From Microcella alkaliphila (GTDB lineage: Bacteria; Actinomycetota; Actinomycetes; Actinomycetales; Microbacteriaceae): a stretch of 64,000 bases of DNA. Positions 45,189-53,495 of this stretch are shown here, piece after piece. Location: assembly GCF_002355395.1 (NCBI RefSeq), contig NZ_AP017315.1, forward strand, positions 1,178,001-1,242,000, written 5' to 3'. The notes under the pieces were generated by a model. That model worked only from the letters and a program-made list of their open reading frames with translations. It did no database searches and was not told the DNA's origin. The position numbers and the translations under genes are program-made. Position 1 is the stretch's first letter, and every line of letters starts with the position of its first letter.

Positions 45189-45757
45189 GCCGGGTCCAAC
45201 GATGCGCGGTCGATCACGAGCCCGCGGATAAGGAATGCCGCAGGAGTGTCACCAAGGAGCTCGCGAGGCAGCGTTGCCAGATCGCCAAGAACGACCTCTG
45301 GGTCGCATGTCGGGGAATCGTTCACCCAATCGGGGATCGGAGCGTCGACCTCCTGAAGTCGAAACTCGGACACCGCTGCGAGTGCCGCGTCGTAGACGTC
45401 GGTGCCGGTGGGCTGTGGGGGATGGGCCGCCAACACGACGCGATTGACCGCCGACTCGACGGCCAAGGCGTCGGAGTAGGTCAACCAGGCGCGAAACGCG
45501 GCGTCGGCGTCGTTACCCTCGATCGCGGCGCGAATCTCGATACTCGCTTCGAGTGCACCCTCGCGTGTGGTTGGCAGAACCCCGAGGCGTGAACCCGTTG
45601 CGCGCAGCAGACGATCAAGTGTGTCGACGCGCGGGATGCGCCGACCTGCTTCGATCGACGACACGTTGGGCACCGACGTGCCCGCGACGCGTGCGACGTG
45701 GTCTTGCGTGAGTCGGCGTGACGATCGGGCGCCACGCAGGAAGGACGTTGCCGCCAT
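45185..45757 (-). CDS. XRE-family regulator, probable antitoxin
   Basis: 190 residues. The N-terminal 60 residues are a Cro/CI-type helix-turn-helix (LRGARSSRRLTQDHVARVAGTSVPNVSSIEAGRRIPRVDTLDRLLRATG). The remaining 130 residues are helical and of unknown fold, with a CDPEVVLGDLATLPRELLG segment. A perfect inverted repeat at 45772-45787 lies 15 nt upstream, a likely self-regulated operator. The next gene (DUF6036) is coupled by a 4-nt overlap. Together they look like a type II or type IV toxin-antitoxin pair. Confidence 0.78.
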   Translation of the reverse strand: MAATSFLRGARSSRRLTQDHVARVAGTSVPNVSSIEAGRRIPRVDTLDRLLRATGSRLGVLPTTREGALEASIEIRAAIEGNDADAAFRAWLTYSDALAVESAVNRVVLAAHPPQPTGTDVYDAALAAVSEFRLQEVDAPIPDWVNDSPTCDPEVVLGDLATLPRELLGDTPAAFLIRGLVIDRASLDPA

Positions 45758-45771
45758 GGTGCACCTCCGTA

Positions 45772-45787
45772 TTATCGATTACGATAA
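45772..45787. promoter_or_regulatory. Operator-like inverted repeat before the XRE/DUF6036 operon
   Basis: TTATCG (45772-45777), spacer ATTA, CGATAA (45782-45787): a perfect palindrome in an AT-rich island 15 nt upstream of the XRE start, fitting autoregulation by the encoded HTH protein. Confidence 0.65.
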
Positions 45788-45806
45788 CATGCGACGTGAA
45801 GCGCGC

Positions 45807-46100
45807 CTATCCGGCAGCGAGTCGCTCGATCACGTCGACGAATCCGGCCCACCCGGCCGCCGCCTGCGCGTAGCCGTCGGCGTCGAGGCCGCCGCCGGTC
45901 TGCGAGAGCGTCAGCGAGCATCCATTCGCCTCGGCGCCGGCGAGCTCGAACATGACCGTGTCGCGTTGATCGATCGACGCGTCGTCGGTGCCGAACCACG
46001 TGGCGAAGGCGCTGGGCGTGGTCAGCACCTCCCACACGCGCTCGGGCGTGGCCGCGATGTCGCGGACCGAACGGAATCCGGAGGGGCTTACGTCGGTCAT
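45807..46100 (-). CDS. Short SRPBCC (AHSA1-like) protein
   Basis: 97 residues from ATG 46100. The start FRSVRDIAATPERVWEVLTTPSAFATWFG and the end QAAAGWAGFVDVIERLA are those of AHSA1-type START-fold proteins. However, the middle strands, normally about 45 residues between the WWG-like region and the LTLTHTG-like strand, are absent without loss of frame. The central sheet would be incomplete. It may be a decayed gene that still has an open frame. Confidence 0.6.
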   Translation of the reverse strand: MTDVSPSGFRSVRDIAATPERVWEVLTTPSAFATWFGTDDASIDQRDTVMFELAGAEANGCSLTLSQTGGGLDADGYAQAAAGWAGFVDVIERLAAG

Positions 46101-46148
46101 GTCGGTGAGGCTACTCTGGGGGCCCACCGCGCGGGAGGGAACCTCACC

Positions 46149-46492
46149 ATGACCGTGACCAGTTCGAACGCCGACGCCGCGACGAGAAGCATGACCTTCG
46201 TCGCCGAGTTCGCAGCCCCCGTGGCCGAACTCTGGCGGGTCTGGGCCGAGCGTGACCTGCTCGAGAAGTGGTGGGGTCCGCCCGCCTACCCCGCGACGAG
46301 ACCCCCGAACCCGACAACCGCACAACGGTGACGTTCGAGCAGATCGGCGAGGGCAGCCGCATGACCCTGCGCTCGATGTTCCACACCGACGAGGCGTTCG
46401 CCGAGGCGGTGGAGTACGGAGCCGAGCAGGGCTACGTCGAGGGCATCGGACAGATCGACGCGCTTCTCGGTGCGCACGACGCGGGGGCTTGA
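46149..46492 (+). pseudogene. SRPBCC (AHSA1-like) gene with internal deletion and frameshift
   Basis: ATG 46149, with GGAGGG 8 nt upstream, opens MTFVAEFAAPVAELWRVWAERDLLEKWWGPPAYPAT. Near 46290-46300 similarity switches to another frame (DNRTTVTFEQIGEGSRMTLRSMFHTDEAFAEAVEYGAEQGYVEGIGQIDALL), ending at 46492. Compared with the intact paralogue at 46879-47370, about 60 central residues are missing and the frame is broken. It is clearly a related gene that has been lost. Confidence 0.8.
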
Positions 46493-46515
46493 CGCGGTCG
46501 TTCGCACGGTCTAAC

Positions 46516-46535
46516 GTACAACCAAATGGTTGTAC
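46516..46535. promoter_or_regulatory. Palindromic ArsR-type operator overlapping the arsR start codon
   Basis: GTACAACC-AAAT-GGTTGTAC is a perfect 8-4-8 palindrome. The first ATG of the regulator gene (46526) lies in its centre, so repressor binding would cover the start codon and the transcription start of a leaderless message. Confidence 0.7.
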
Positions 46536-46864
46536 AAATGGATGCCCTCACCGACGATCAGGTCGACGCCCTGTTCCGCGCGCTCGCCGATCGCACGCGG
46601 CGCGACATCGTCGCCCGCGTCATCCACCGCGAACAAAGCGTGTCGGCGCTCGCGGAGCGCTACGAGATGAGCTTTGCCGCGGTGCAAAAGCATGTTTCGG
46701 TGCTGGAGCGCGCATCCCTGGTGTCGAAGCGCCGGCGCGGCCGCGAACAGATCGTGACGGCGGACCGCGATGCCGTGCAGCGCGCGCGGGCGGTGCTCGA
46801 CAGCTACGAAGCCCTCTGGCGGCACCGGGCCGACCAGATCACCGCCCTCCTCGCTGAGGACTGA
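46526..46864 (+). CDS. ArsR-family transcriptional regulator
   Basis: 112 residues. The winged helix is visible as LFRALADRTRRDIVARVIHREQSVSALAERYEMSFAAVQKHVSVLERASLVSKRRRGREQIV. No metal-binding Cys pair is present, so it belongs to the branch paired with SRPBCC proteins rather than metal sensors. A second ATG at 46538 is possible; neither has a ribosome-binding site, which supports leaderless translation. It starts the operon with the SRPBCC gene 14 nt downstream. Confidence 0.88.
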   Translation: MVVQMDALTDDQVDALFRALADRTRRDIVARVIHREQSVSALAERYEMSFAAVQKHVSVLERASLVSKRRRGREQIVTADRDAVQRARAVLDSYEALWRHRADQITALLAED

Positions 46865-46878
46865 CGGAAGGACCGCCC

Positions 46879-47370
46879 ATGACCGTGCGTGACCACGCGA
46901 TCGACCGTGACGCGCTCACCCTGACGTTCGTCGCGGAATTCACCGCGCCCGTCGAGCGCGTGTGGCAGGTGTGGGCCGACCCGCGCCAGCTCGAGCGGTG
47001 GTGGGGTCCGCCGGAGTGGCCGGCCACCTTCACGCGGCACGAGCTCGAGCCGGGCGGCGAGATGCGTTACGTCATGACCGGGCCCGACGGCGAGACCTCG
47101 GCTGGCTGGTGGCGCATGACCGACGTTGACGCACCGCACCGGTTGGCATTCGACGACGGGTTCGCCGACGCCGACGGGAATCCCGTGCCCGACATGCCCG
47201 TCACCCACGCGGAGGCACGGTTGGAGGATGCGGGGGAGGGCACAACGCGCATGACCCTCGTCTCGACGTTTCCGAGCCTCGAGGCGCTTGATGAGTTGGC
47301 TCAGATGGGCATGGTCGAGGGCATGTCGTCGGCGATGGCGCAGATCGACGCGCTGCTCGCCGAGGGGTAG
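46879..47370 (+). CDS. SRPBCC (AHSA1-like) protein, intact
   Basis: 163 residues with the full family pattern: TFVAEFTAPVERVWQVWADPRQLERWWGPPEWPATF, GGEMRYVMTGPDG, WWRMTDVDAPHRLAFDDGFADADG and TTRMTLVSTFPSLEALDELAQMGMVEGMSSAMAQIDALL. These START-fold proteins bind hydrophobic ligands; the ligand is unknown. The gene has GGAAGG upstream and follows the ArsR gene, which probably controls it. It serves as the yardstick for the two damaged relatives just upstream. Confidence 0.88.
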   Translation: MTVRDHAIDRDALTLTFVAEFTAPVERVWQVWADPRQLERWWGPPEWPATFTRHELEPGGEMRYVMTGPDGETSAGWWRMTDVDAPHRLAFDDGFADADGNPVPDMPVTHAEARLEDAGEGTTRMTLVSTFPSLEALDELAQMGMVEGMSSAMAQIDALLAEG

Positions 47371-47419
47371 TTGCTGACCACGTCACGCGGCGGTCATCCG
47401 CATCTGCGATCATCGCGGG

Positions 47420-48214
47420 ATGCGCCGAACCTGCACCGCCGACATGACACTCTCCGCGAGCGGGGATGCACGGCTCGTGCTGTCCGTCGTCACTCACTCG
47501 ACCCTTGAGGGCGTCCACGACGAACTCACGGTGACGCAGGGCGGCGAGCCCATCGTCGTGAGCGAACTGCGCGACGCCCACGGCAACCGCATTCACGTGT
47601 GCGATGTGGGGGAGGGGGAAGTCAGCATCGGCTACCGGGCGACCGTGACGGGCCGCGCCGAACCGCAGCGGGTAACGCCGCTCGACGAGATCACGTTCCT
47701 GCGCCCCAGCCGCTACTGCGAGGCCGACGAGCTCGTCGCTACCGCGGCGCGCGAATTCGCCGGGCTGACCGGCACCGACCTGGTCGCCGGCGTCAGCTCG
47801 TGGGTCGGCATGCACCTTGACTACGTGCCGGGCTCGAGCCTGCCGACCGACGGCGCCGTGCGCACCCTGCTCAGCGGAAAGGGGGTGTGCCGCGACTACG
47901 CGCACCTTGTCGTCGCGCTCATGCGCGCCCTCGACGTGCCCGCCCGACTCGTCTCGGTCTACGCTCCGGGCCTCACCCCGATGGACTTCCACGCCGTCGC
48001 CGAGATCGCCGTCGACGGTCTCTGGCGGGTCGTGGATGCGACGGCTCTCGCCCCGCGCTCATCGCTCGTGCGCATCGCGACCGGCCGCGACGCCGCCGAC
48101 ACGGCGTTCTTGAGCATCCACGGCGCGTTCGTCGACCTGACCGAGCTCACGGTCTCGGCGACCGCCGACGAGTTGCCGAGCGACGACGTGCGCGAGCTGG
48201 TCTCACTCACGTGA
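47420..48214 (+). CDS. Transglutaminase-like superfamily protein
   Basis: 264 residues. The catalytic triad is Cys157 (GKGVCRDYAHL), His191 (PMDFHAVAEI) and Asp206 (RVVDATALAPR). An N-terminal beta-rich domain (about residues 1-95) precedes it, as in the bacterial Transglut_N group. Such proteins are usually peptidase- or amidase-like enzymes rather than cross-linkers. No signal peptide is visible, so it is probably cytosolic. Its last 12 nt overlap the convergent nnrE gene. Confidence 0.82.
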   Translation: MRRTCTADMTLSASGDARLVLSVVTHSTLEGVHDELTVTQGGEPIVVSELRDAHGNRIHVCDVGEGEVSIGYRATVTGRAEPQRVTPLDEITFLRPSRYCEADELVATAAREFAGLTGTDLVAGVSSWVGMHLDYVPGSSLPTDGAVRTLLSGKGVCRDYAHLVVALMRALDVPARLVSVYAPGLTPMDFHAVAEIAVDGLWRVVDATALAPRSSLVRIATGRDAADTAFLSIHGAFVDLTELTVSATADELPSDDVRELVSLT

Positions 48215-48928
48215 CGTGTGCGGGAGCCTGCCGCCCGGTCGCGTCAGCCCAATGTCGACAAGGCGCAACGCGCCGACCACCGTGCTCGCCGGCGGTCGCA
48301 ACAGCCCCCGCTTCACCGCGCCGAACGTGACCGTGACGGCGGCGGGCAGCACCGCGTCGGGGTCGGGTACGTCGCCGCTGTCGGCGTCGACCCCGCTTGG
48401 CTGATCGCACGCGACGATCCGCAGGGCACCGAATCGCGGGTGCGCCCGCACCCGGAGCACCACGTCGCGTGCGTCACCGCGCAGCGCCGCCCGGCCCGCA
48501 GACCCGATGCCGAGAATGCCGTCGACGATCACGTCGACGCTGTCGAGTGCCTCGTCGAGCTGCGCCGCGTCGATGAGGCGCGCGCCGGCGGCGACCGCCG
48601 CATCCCGCCCCGCCTCATGGATGCTCGCCGCCGTCGCCAACACCGCCACCGGCACGCCGTCTGCCGCGACGCGCGCGCACGCCCACAGCGCGTCGCCGCC
48701 GTTGTTGCCGGCGCCGACGAGCGCGAGCACCCGCGGCGCAGTGCCGCGCGACCCGCCGTCGTTCCTCATGGACGCGAGTTCAGCGCGCACCACCTCGGCG
48801 AGCCCGTCGGCGGCGCGCTGCATGAGCGGTTCGCCCGCCGCGAGCAGCGACCTCTCGGCGGCGCTGACGTCGGCGACGCTCCAGTCGATGAGGGGGGCCG
48901 GGAAGGGCGGCGCGAGTACCCCGGACAC
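48203..48928 (-). CDS. nnrE: NAD(P)H-hydrate epimerase (YjeF N-terminal domain only)
   Basis: 241 residues. It epimerises damaged NAD(P)HX so that a dehydratase can repair it. Marks are RSLLAAGEPLMQRAADGLAEVV, VLALVGAGNNGGDALWACARVA (the GxGNNGGDG-like loop) and VDVIVDGILGIGSAGRAALRGDARDVV. Bacterial versions are often fused to the NnrD kinase-fold dehydratase; here the C-terminal domain is absent and must be elsewhere. GTG 48928 shares its first base with the stop of the upstream DUF1304 gene. Confidence 0.85.
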   Translation of the reverse strand: MSGVLAPPFPAPLIDWSVADVSAAERSLLAAGEPLMQRAADGLAEVVRAELASMRNDGGSRGTAPRVLALVGAGNNGGDALWACARVAADGVPVAVLATAASIHEAGRDAAVAAGARLIDAAQLDEALDSVDVIVDGILGIGSAGRAALRGDARDVVLRVRAHPRFGALRIVACDQPSGVDADSGDVPDPDAVLPAAVTVTFGAVKRGLLRPPASTVVGALRLVDIGLTRPGGRLPHTSRE

Positions 48929-49329
48929 TAGACGCCCGCGGTGGCGAGGGAGGTGATGAGCAGCGCGCATCCGAGAGCCGGGGGAGCGGCCTGCACAAGC
49001 GCCGCCTGCCAGGCGCGGCGGGCGATGACGAGCAGCGTGAGCCCGGCGACCGTCATCGCCGCGCCCCCAGCGAGAGCGAGGGTTGCCCCGACGATCGAGC
49101 TGGCATCGCCGATCAACAGCACGAGCCCCGTGGTCGTGATCGCGGCGAGCACGAGGTTGTAGATGCCCTGATTGACGGCGAGCAGGCGTGTGGCGGCGAC
49201 TGCATCGTCGCCGCGCACACCAAACAGCCGCCGCGTGACGGGGCGGCCCCAGAGAAGGGACTCGAGTACGAACGCCGCGCCGTGAAAGAGCACGCCGAAA
49301 CCCAGTAGTGCGAGCGCCGCGATGAGCAT
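48928..49329 (-). CDS. DUF1304 membrane protein
   Basis: 133 residues from ATG 49329 with four hydrophobic helices: LIAALALLGFGVLFHGAAFVLE, the VNQGIYNLVLAAITTTGLVLLIG region, ATLALAGGAAMTVAGLTLLVIA and AAPPALGCALLITSLATAGV. The conserved LLAVNQGIYN is the DUF1304 signature. Function unknown. It is coupled to nnrE by a one-base overlap. Confidence 0.8.
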   Translation of the reverse strand: MLIAALALLGFGVLFHGAAFVLESLLWGRPVTRRLFGVRGDDAVAATRLLAVNQGIYNLVLAAITTTGLVLLIGDASSIVGATLALAGGAAMTVAGLTLLVIARRAWQAALVQAAPPALGCALLITSLATAGV

Positions 49330-49375
49330 GCGGCCAGCGTAAACGAGCCGGTGCCGCCAGCGGCAGAATAGGCGT

Positions 49376-50785
49376 ATGCCACGACGCGCATCCGGCGCCG
49401 CCCCCGCGCCCGCCCCCGCCCGCAACGGCGAGATCTCGTACTGGATGTCAGACCTCGGCCCCGTACCCGTCGGCGAGCCGCTGGCCGTCGACGCGGAGGC
49501 CGACGTCGTCATCGTCGGTGCCGGCTACACCGGCCTGTGGATCGCCTACTACCTCGCTGAGCGCGACCCATCGCTGTCGATCGTTGTGCTCGAGCAGCAC
49601 CGCGTGGGATACGGGGCGTCGGGCCGCAACGGTGGGTGGCTGACGAACACGATCACCGGCGGGCACGACGCCTACGCAGCGAGGCATGGCGCCGAGGCCG
49701 TGCGCGCATTTCAACACGAGTTGAACGCAACCGTCGACGAGGTGCTTGACGTCTGCGCGCGCGAAGGAATTGATGCTGAAGCGACAAAAGGTGGCAGCCT
49801 GCTCGTCGCGCGCAACGAGGCCCAGCGCCGTCGCATCGCGAAATATGTCGACCACGCCGAAAAGTGGCCCGAGGAGGGCGTCGTCGAGTTGAGCGCCGCC
49901 GAGAGTCGCGCCCGGGTCAACGTCGCCGACACGCGTGGCGGGCTGTGGCAGCCGCACTGCGCGCGTATCCACCCCGCGAAGCTGGCGATGGGCCTCGCCG
50001 ACGCCGTGCGCCGCCGAGGCGTGCGCATCTACGAGGGCACGCGCGTGACCGACATCGAGCAGGGGGTCGCGCGCACCGAGCACGGCGTCGTGCGCGCCCG
50101 CCACGTGCTGCGGGCCACCGAGGGCTTCACGACCCGGCTGCCCGGCAAGAAGCGCGACTGGCTGCCGCTGAACTCGTCGATGATCATCACCGAGCCGCTC
50201 ACCGACGCCATGTGGGGCGAGATCGGCTGGCATGGGTTCGAAACGCTCGAAGACCTCTCGCACGTGTACGCCTACGCGCAGCGCACTCCCGACGGCCGCA
50301 TCGCGATCGGTGGCCGCGGCACGCCGTACCTCTGGGCGAGCCGCTTCGACACGGATGGGCTGACCGACGAAGCGACGTGGTCGAGCCTGTCGGCGCTCGT
50401 GCGAGAGTGGTTCCCCGTCATCGGAGACGTGGGCATCGCCCACACCTGGAGCGGCGTGCTCGGCGTGCCCCGCAATTGGCGGGCGACCGTGCAGTACGAC
50501 GCGGAAACGGGGCTTGGGGCGGCCGGCGGCTACGTCGGCACGGGCGTCACCGCCACGAACCTCGCCGGGCGCACCCTCGCCGACCTCGTGACCGGCGCCG
50601 ACACCTCGATCACGAGACTGCCGTGGGTCGGCCAGCGCACCCGAAGGTGGGAGCCCGAGCCGCTGCGGTGGGTCGCCACGCGGGTCATCTACGGTGCGTA
50701 CCGCTACGCCGATCGGTCAGAGTTCCGCGGCCTCACCCACACCTCGCGCGTGGCGCGCATCGCCGACGTGATCAGCGGGCGCTGA
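49376..50785 (+). CDS. FAD-dependent amine/amino-acid oxidoreductase (DAO family)
   Basis: 469 residues. The Rossmann FAD-binding motif VVIVGAGYTGLWIAYYLAERDP starts near residue 43, followed by VVLEQHRVGYGASGRNGGWLTN, the flavin-contacting segment of DAO enzymes such as gamma-glutamylputrescine oxidase. The C-terminal GLGAAGGYVGTGVTATNLAGRTLADLV is the second FAD-contact motif. A Pro/Ala-rich N-terminus (about 25 residues) precedes the domain. The substrate cannot be fixed. Monocistronic and divergent from the DUF1304 gene. Confidence 0.82.
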   Translation: MPRRASGAAPAPAPARNGEISYWMSDLGPVPVGEPLAVDAEADVVIVGAGYTGLWIAYYLAERDPSLSIVVLEQHRVGYGASGRNGGWLTNTITGGHDAYAARHGAEAVRAFQHELNATVDEVLDVCAREGIDAEATKGGSLLVARNEAQRRRIAKYVDHAEKWPEEGVVELSAAESRARVNVADTRGGLWQPHCARIHPAKLAMGLADAVRRRGVRIYEGTRVTDIEQGVARTEHGVVRARHVLRATEGFTTRLPGKKRDWLPLNSSMIITEPLTDAMWGEIGWHGFETLEDLSHVYAYAQRTPDGRIAIGGRGTPYLWASRFDTDGLTDEATWSSLSALVREWFPVIGDVGIAHTWSGVLGVPRNWRATVQYDAETGLGAAGGYVGTGVTATNLAGRTLADLVTGADTSITRLPWVGQRTRRWEPEPLRWVATRVIYGAYRYADRSEFRGLTHTSRVARIADVISGR

Positions 50786-50934
50786 GCGGCGGGCGCCGAC
50801 CCGAGCGTCCCGGATGCGCGTGGTCGCCTCCGCGACGAATCGAGCGATTTCTCAGCGATGCCCGTATCCTGATTGCGTCACCACCCACTCTTTCCTCTGG
50901 AGGAATTGACCACTCGTGGATCGCACCACGCACT

Positions 50935-50958
50935 CAGGGTCGTCGCAAGACGACCCTG
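50935..50958 (+). promoter_or_regulatory. Stable GNRA-capped hairpin in the leader of the CNNM operon
   Basis: CAGGGTCGTC - GCAA - GACGACCCTG is a perfect 10-bp stem with a GNRA loop. It sits 59 nt before the GTG at 51017 and after a GGAGGAATTG stretch that could start a short leader peptide (TTG or GTG). It may be a 5'-UTR regulatory structure or part of a terminator for the upstream gene, though no T run follows. Confidence 0.4.
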
Positions 50959-51016
50959 GACATAGTTGCTTCTCATATCTGACCCGCACTGATCGACGCC
51001 CGACGGGGGTGACCCC

Positions 51017-52456
51017 GTGACCGAGGCTGTCATTCTTCTCATCGTCGGCATTGTCGCCATCCTGCTGATCATCGCCGCGAACGGCTACTTCGTCGCGCAA
51101 GAATTCGCGTACATGTCGGTCGACCGCGTCAAGCTCGGGGCGCGCGCCGCGGCGGGCGACCGCTCGGCACAGCGGGCACTCGAGGTCACGAAGCGCACGT
51201 CGTTCATGCTGTCGGGCGCCCAACTCGGCATCACCGTGACCGGCCTGCTCGTCGGCTACGTGGCCGAGCCCCTCGTGGGCGAATCGCTCGGCGTGCTGCT
51301 CGGCGGTGTCGGCGTGCCGAGCGGCGTCTCGGTCGCCGTCGGCACGGTCGGCGTGCTCGTGGTTGCGGCCGTCGTGCAAATGATCTTCGGCGAACTGTTT
51401 CCGAAGAACCTTGCGATCGCCAACCCCGAACCGGTCGCTCGTTTCCTGGCGCGCTCGACCACGATCTACTTGGCCGCCTTCGGCTGGCTGATCACGATCT
51501 TCGACAAGTCGGCCAACGCCTTCCTACGCCTGTTGCGCATCGAGCCAGTGCACGACCTCGACACGAGCGCGTCGGCTGCCGACCTCGAGCACATCATCGA
51601 CGACTCGCGCGAGAGCGGCGACCTGCCCGAAGGGTTGTCGATCATCCTCGACCGTATCCTCGACTTCCCGAACCAAGACGTCGAGCACGCCATGATTCCG
51701 CGCGCGCACGTCGACATCGTTCGCCCGACCGCGACGATCGACGAAGTGCGCACCCTCATGGCGACGGGTCACACGCGCTACCCCGTCGTCAACGACGACG
51801 AGGAGCCGATCGGTGTCGTGCAGCTGGCCGACGTGCTACGCAGCCCACTTCCCGGTGACCGGCCCGTCACCGAGCTCATGCGCGAGGCGCTCGTCGTGCC
51901 GACACTCATGCGGCTTCCCGACGCGCTTGCGCAGCTCACCGGCACCCGCAACGAGCTCGCCTGCGTCATCGACGAGTACGGCGGATTCGCGGGCGTGCTC
52001 ACGCTCGAAGATCTCGCCGAAGAGGTCGTCGGTGAGATCACCGACGAGCACGACGCAGAGCTCGACGAGGTCGTCGAGCGCCTCGCCGACGACGAGTGGA
52101 GCATGGACGGCGACGTTCACGTTGACGAGGTGGAACGCGCCGTCGGCCACGACCTCCCCGCCGGCGACTACGAGACGATCGCGGGGCTGTTGATTGCGGC
52201 CCGCGGCGACCTCCCCGGCGTCGGTGAAGTGATCACGGTCGAACTGCCCATCGAAGGCGGCGACTTCGTCGACGATGATCCGGTTCGCCGCTACCTCGAG
52301 ATCGAGGTGCTCGAGATCGACCGGCACGTGCCGAGCGAGCTGCGCGTGCGGCTCATCGAGCGCGCCGCGACGGGCCCCGTCGACATCGTGGCCGCCGACG
52401 AGGCGAGCGACGACGATGACGCGGACCGCGCATCCATCGAGGGGGATGCACGATGA
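51017..52456 (+). CDS. CNNM/DUF21-CBS-CorC_HlyC membrane protein
   Basis: 479 residues. The N-terminal DUF21 (CNNM) transmembrane domain covers about residues 1-200 (LLIIAANGYFVAQEFAYMSVDRVKLGARA). A pair of CBS domains spans about 215-335 (MIPRAHVDIVRPTATIDEVRTLM; ELACVIDEYGGFAGVLTLEDLAEEVVGEI), followed by the CorC_HlyC domain. These proteins take part in magnesium or cobalt efflux; the old hemolysin label is not meaningful. GTG start. It overlaps the next, related gene by 4 nt. Confidence 0.88.
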   Translation: MTEAVILLIVGIVAILLIIAANGYFVAQEFAYMSVDRVKLGARAAAGDRSAQRALEVTKRTSFMLSGAQLGITVTGLLVGYVAEPLVGESLGVLLGGVGVPSGVSVAVGTVGVLVVAAVVQMIFGELFPKNLAIANPEPVARFLARSTTIYLAAFGWLITIFDKSANAFLRLLRIEPVHDLDTSASAADLEHIIDDSRESGDLPEGLSIILDRILDFPNQDVEHAMIPRAHVDIVRPTATIDEVRTLMATGHTRYPVVNDDEEPIGVVQLADVLRSPLPGDRPVTELMREALVVPTLMRLPDALAQLTGTRNELACVIDEYGGFAGVLTLEDLAEEVVGEITDEHDAELDEVVERLADDEWSMDGDVHVDEVERAVGHDLPAGDYETIAGLLIAARGDLPGVGEVITVELPIEGGDFVDDDPVRRYLEIEVLEIDRHVPSELRVRLIERAATGPVDIVAADEASDDDDADRASIEGDAR

Positions 52457-53478
52457 GCGCCCTGACGATCCTTCTGATCACGATCGGCCTAATCGTGCTG
52501 TCGGCGTTCTTCGTCGTTATCGAGTTCGCGCTGCTCGGCGCCCGCCGCCACCGCCTGGAAGAGGAGGCGGCCACCAGCCGCTCTGCCCGCGCCGCGCTGC
52601 GCAGCGTCAACGAGCTGACCATGATGCTCGCCGTCGCTCAGCTCGGCATCACGGCCTGCACCTTCGCGCTCGGTGCGATTACCAAGCCCGGGGTCGAAGC
52701 CCTCCTGGAGCCTGCATTTGCAGGGTGGATGCCGGAGTGGCTGTCGACCACCATTGCGTTCGTGCTCGCGCTACTCGTGGTCACGTTCTTGCACCTCGTC
52801 GTGGGAGAGATGGCGCCAAAGTCGTGGGCCATTGCCCACCCGGAGCTGTCGGCGAAGGTCATCGGCCTGCCGTCGCGCGCCTTCGTCACCGTGCTCCGAC
52901 CGCTGCTGACGGCCATCAACGCGATCGCCAACCGGCTCGTCGCCGCGACCGGCGTCGAGCCGGTCGACCGTGCCGCGGTCGGCGGGCAGGACGCGGCCAC
53001 CATTCGCCACCTCGTCGAGCACTCGGCGCAGGCCGGCGTGCTCGAACCGGAGGTGCGCAGTCAGATCTCGGGCGTGCTCGACCTGCAGACGATGGTCGTC
53101 GAGACACTCATCGGCTCGGGGGCGCGGCCGTCGACCGTGGCCGCGGATGCGAGCGTTGCCGACGTGCAGGCGACCGCGCGGCGCACCGGTCACCTTCGCA
53201 TCCTCATCGATGACGGAGACGACGACGGACTGCCGGGCGTCGTGCACGTGAGGGATACGTTGCTCGCCGACCCCACGGAGCCCGCGTCGACCTTCGCGCG
53301 ACCTGCCTACCGCATCGAGGCGGGCACGCTCGTGCACGAGGCGCTGACGATGATGCAGGCCGACAGTGTTCAGCTGGCGATCATCATGCGCGGCACCGAG
53401 ATGGTCGGCGTGGTCACGCTCGCTGACGTCCTGCGTCACGTGCTTCCGCCGGTCGTGGCAACGGCGGGAGTGCGCTGA
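52453..53478 (+). CDS. Second CNNM/DUF21-CBS membrane protein
   Basis: 341 residues. The DUF21 membrane domain (LSAFFVVIEFALLGARRHRLEEEAATS, then LAVAQLGITACTFALGAITKPG) is followed by a CBS pair (from about residue 200 to 335) and no CorC_HlyC domain. It is a shorter paralogue of the preceding gene. Such tandem pairs are frequent in actinobacteria and may form a hetero-oligomeric ion transporter. ATG overlaps the upstream stop (ATGA). Confidence 0.86.
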   Translation: MSALTILLITIGLIVLSAFFVVIEFALLGARRHRLEEEAATSRSARAALRSVNELTMMLAVAQLGITACTFALGAITKPGVEALLEPAFAGWMPEWLSTTIAFVLALLVVTFLHLVVGEMAPKSWAIAHPELSAKVIGLPSRAFVTVLRPLLTAINAIANRLVAATGVEPVDRAAVGGQDAATIRHLVEHSAQAGVLEPEVRSQISGVLDLQTMVVETLIGSGARPSTVAADASVADVQATARRTGHLRILIDDGDDDGLPGVVHVRDTLLADPTEPASTFARPAYRIEAGTLVHEALTMMQADSVQLAIIMRGTEMVGVVTLADVLRHVLPPVVATAGVR

Positions 53479-53495
53479 GGCGGGTGCCGCGCGGT

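Noticed and set aside
51017..53478. Hemolysins
   Set aside because: DUF21/CBS/CorC_HlyC proteins are ion-transport related; the hemolysin name is historical.
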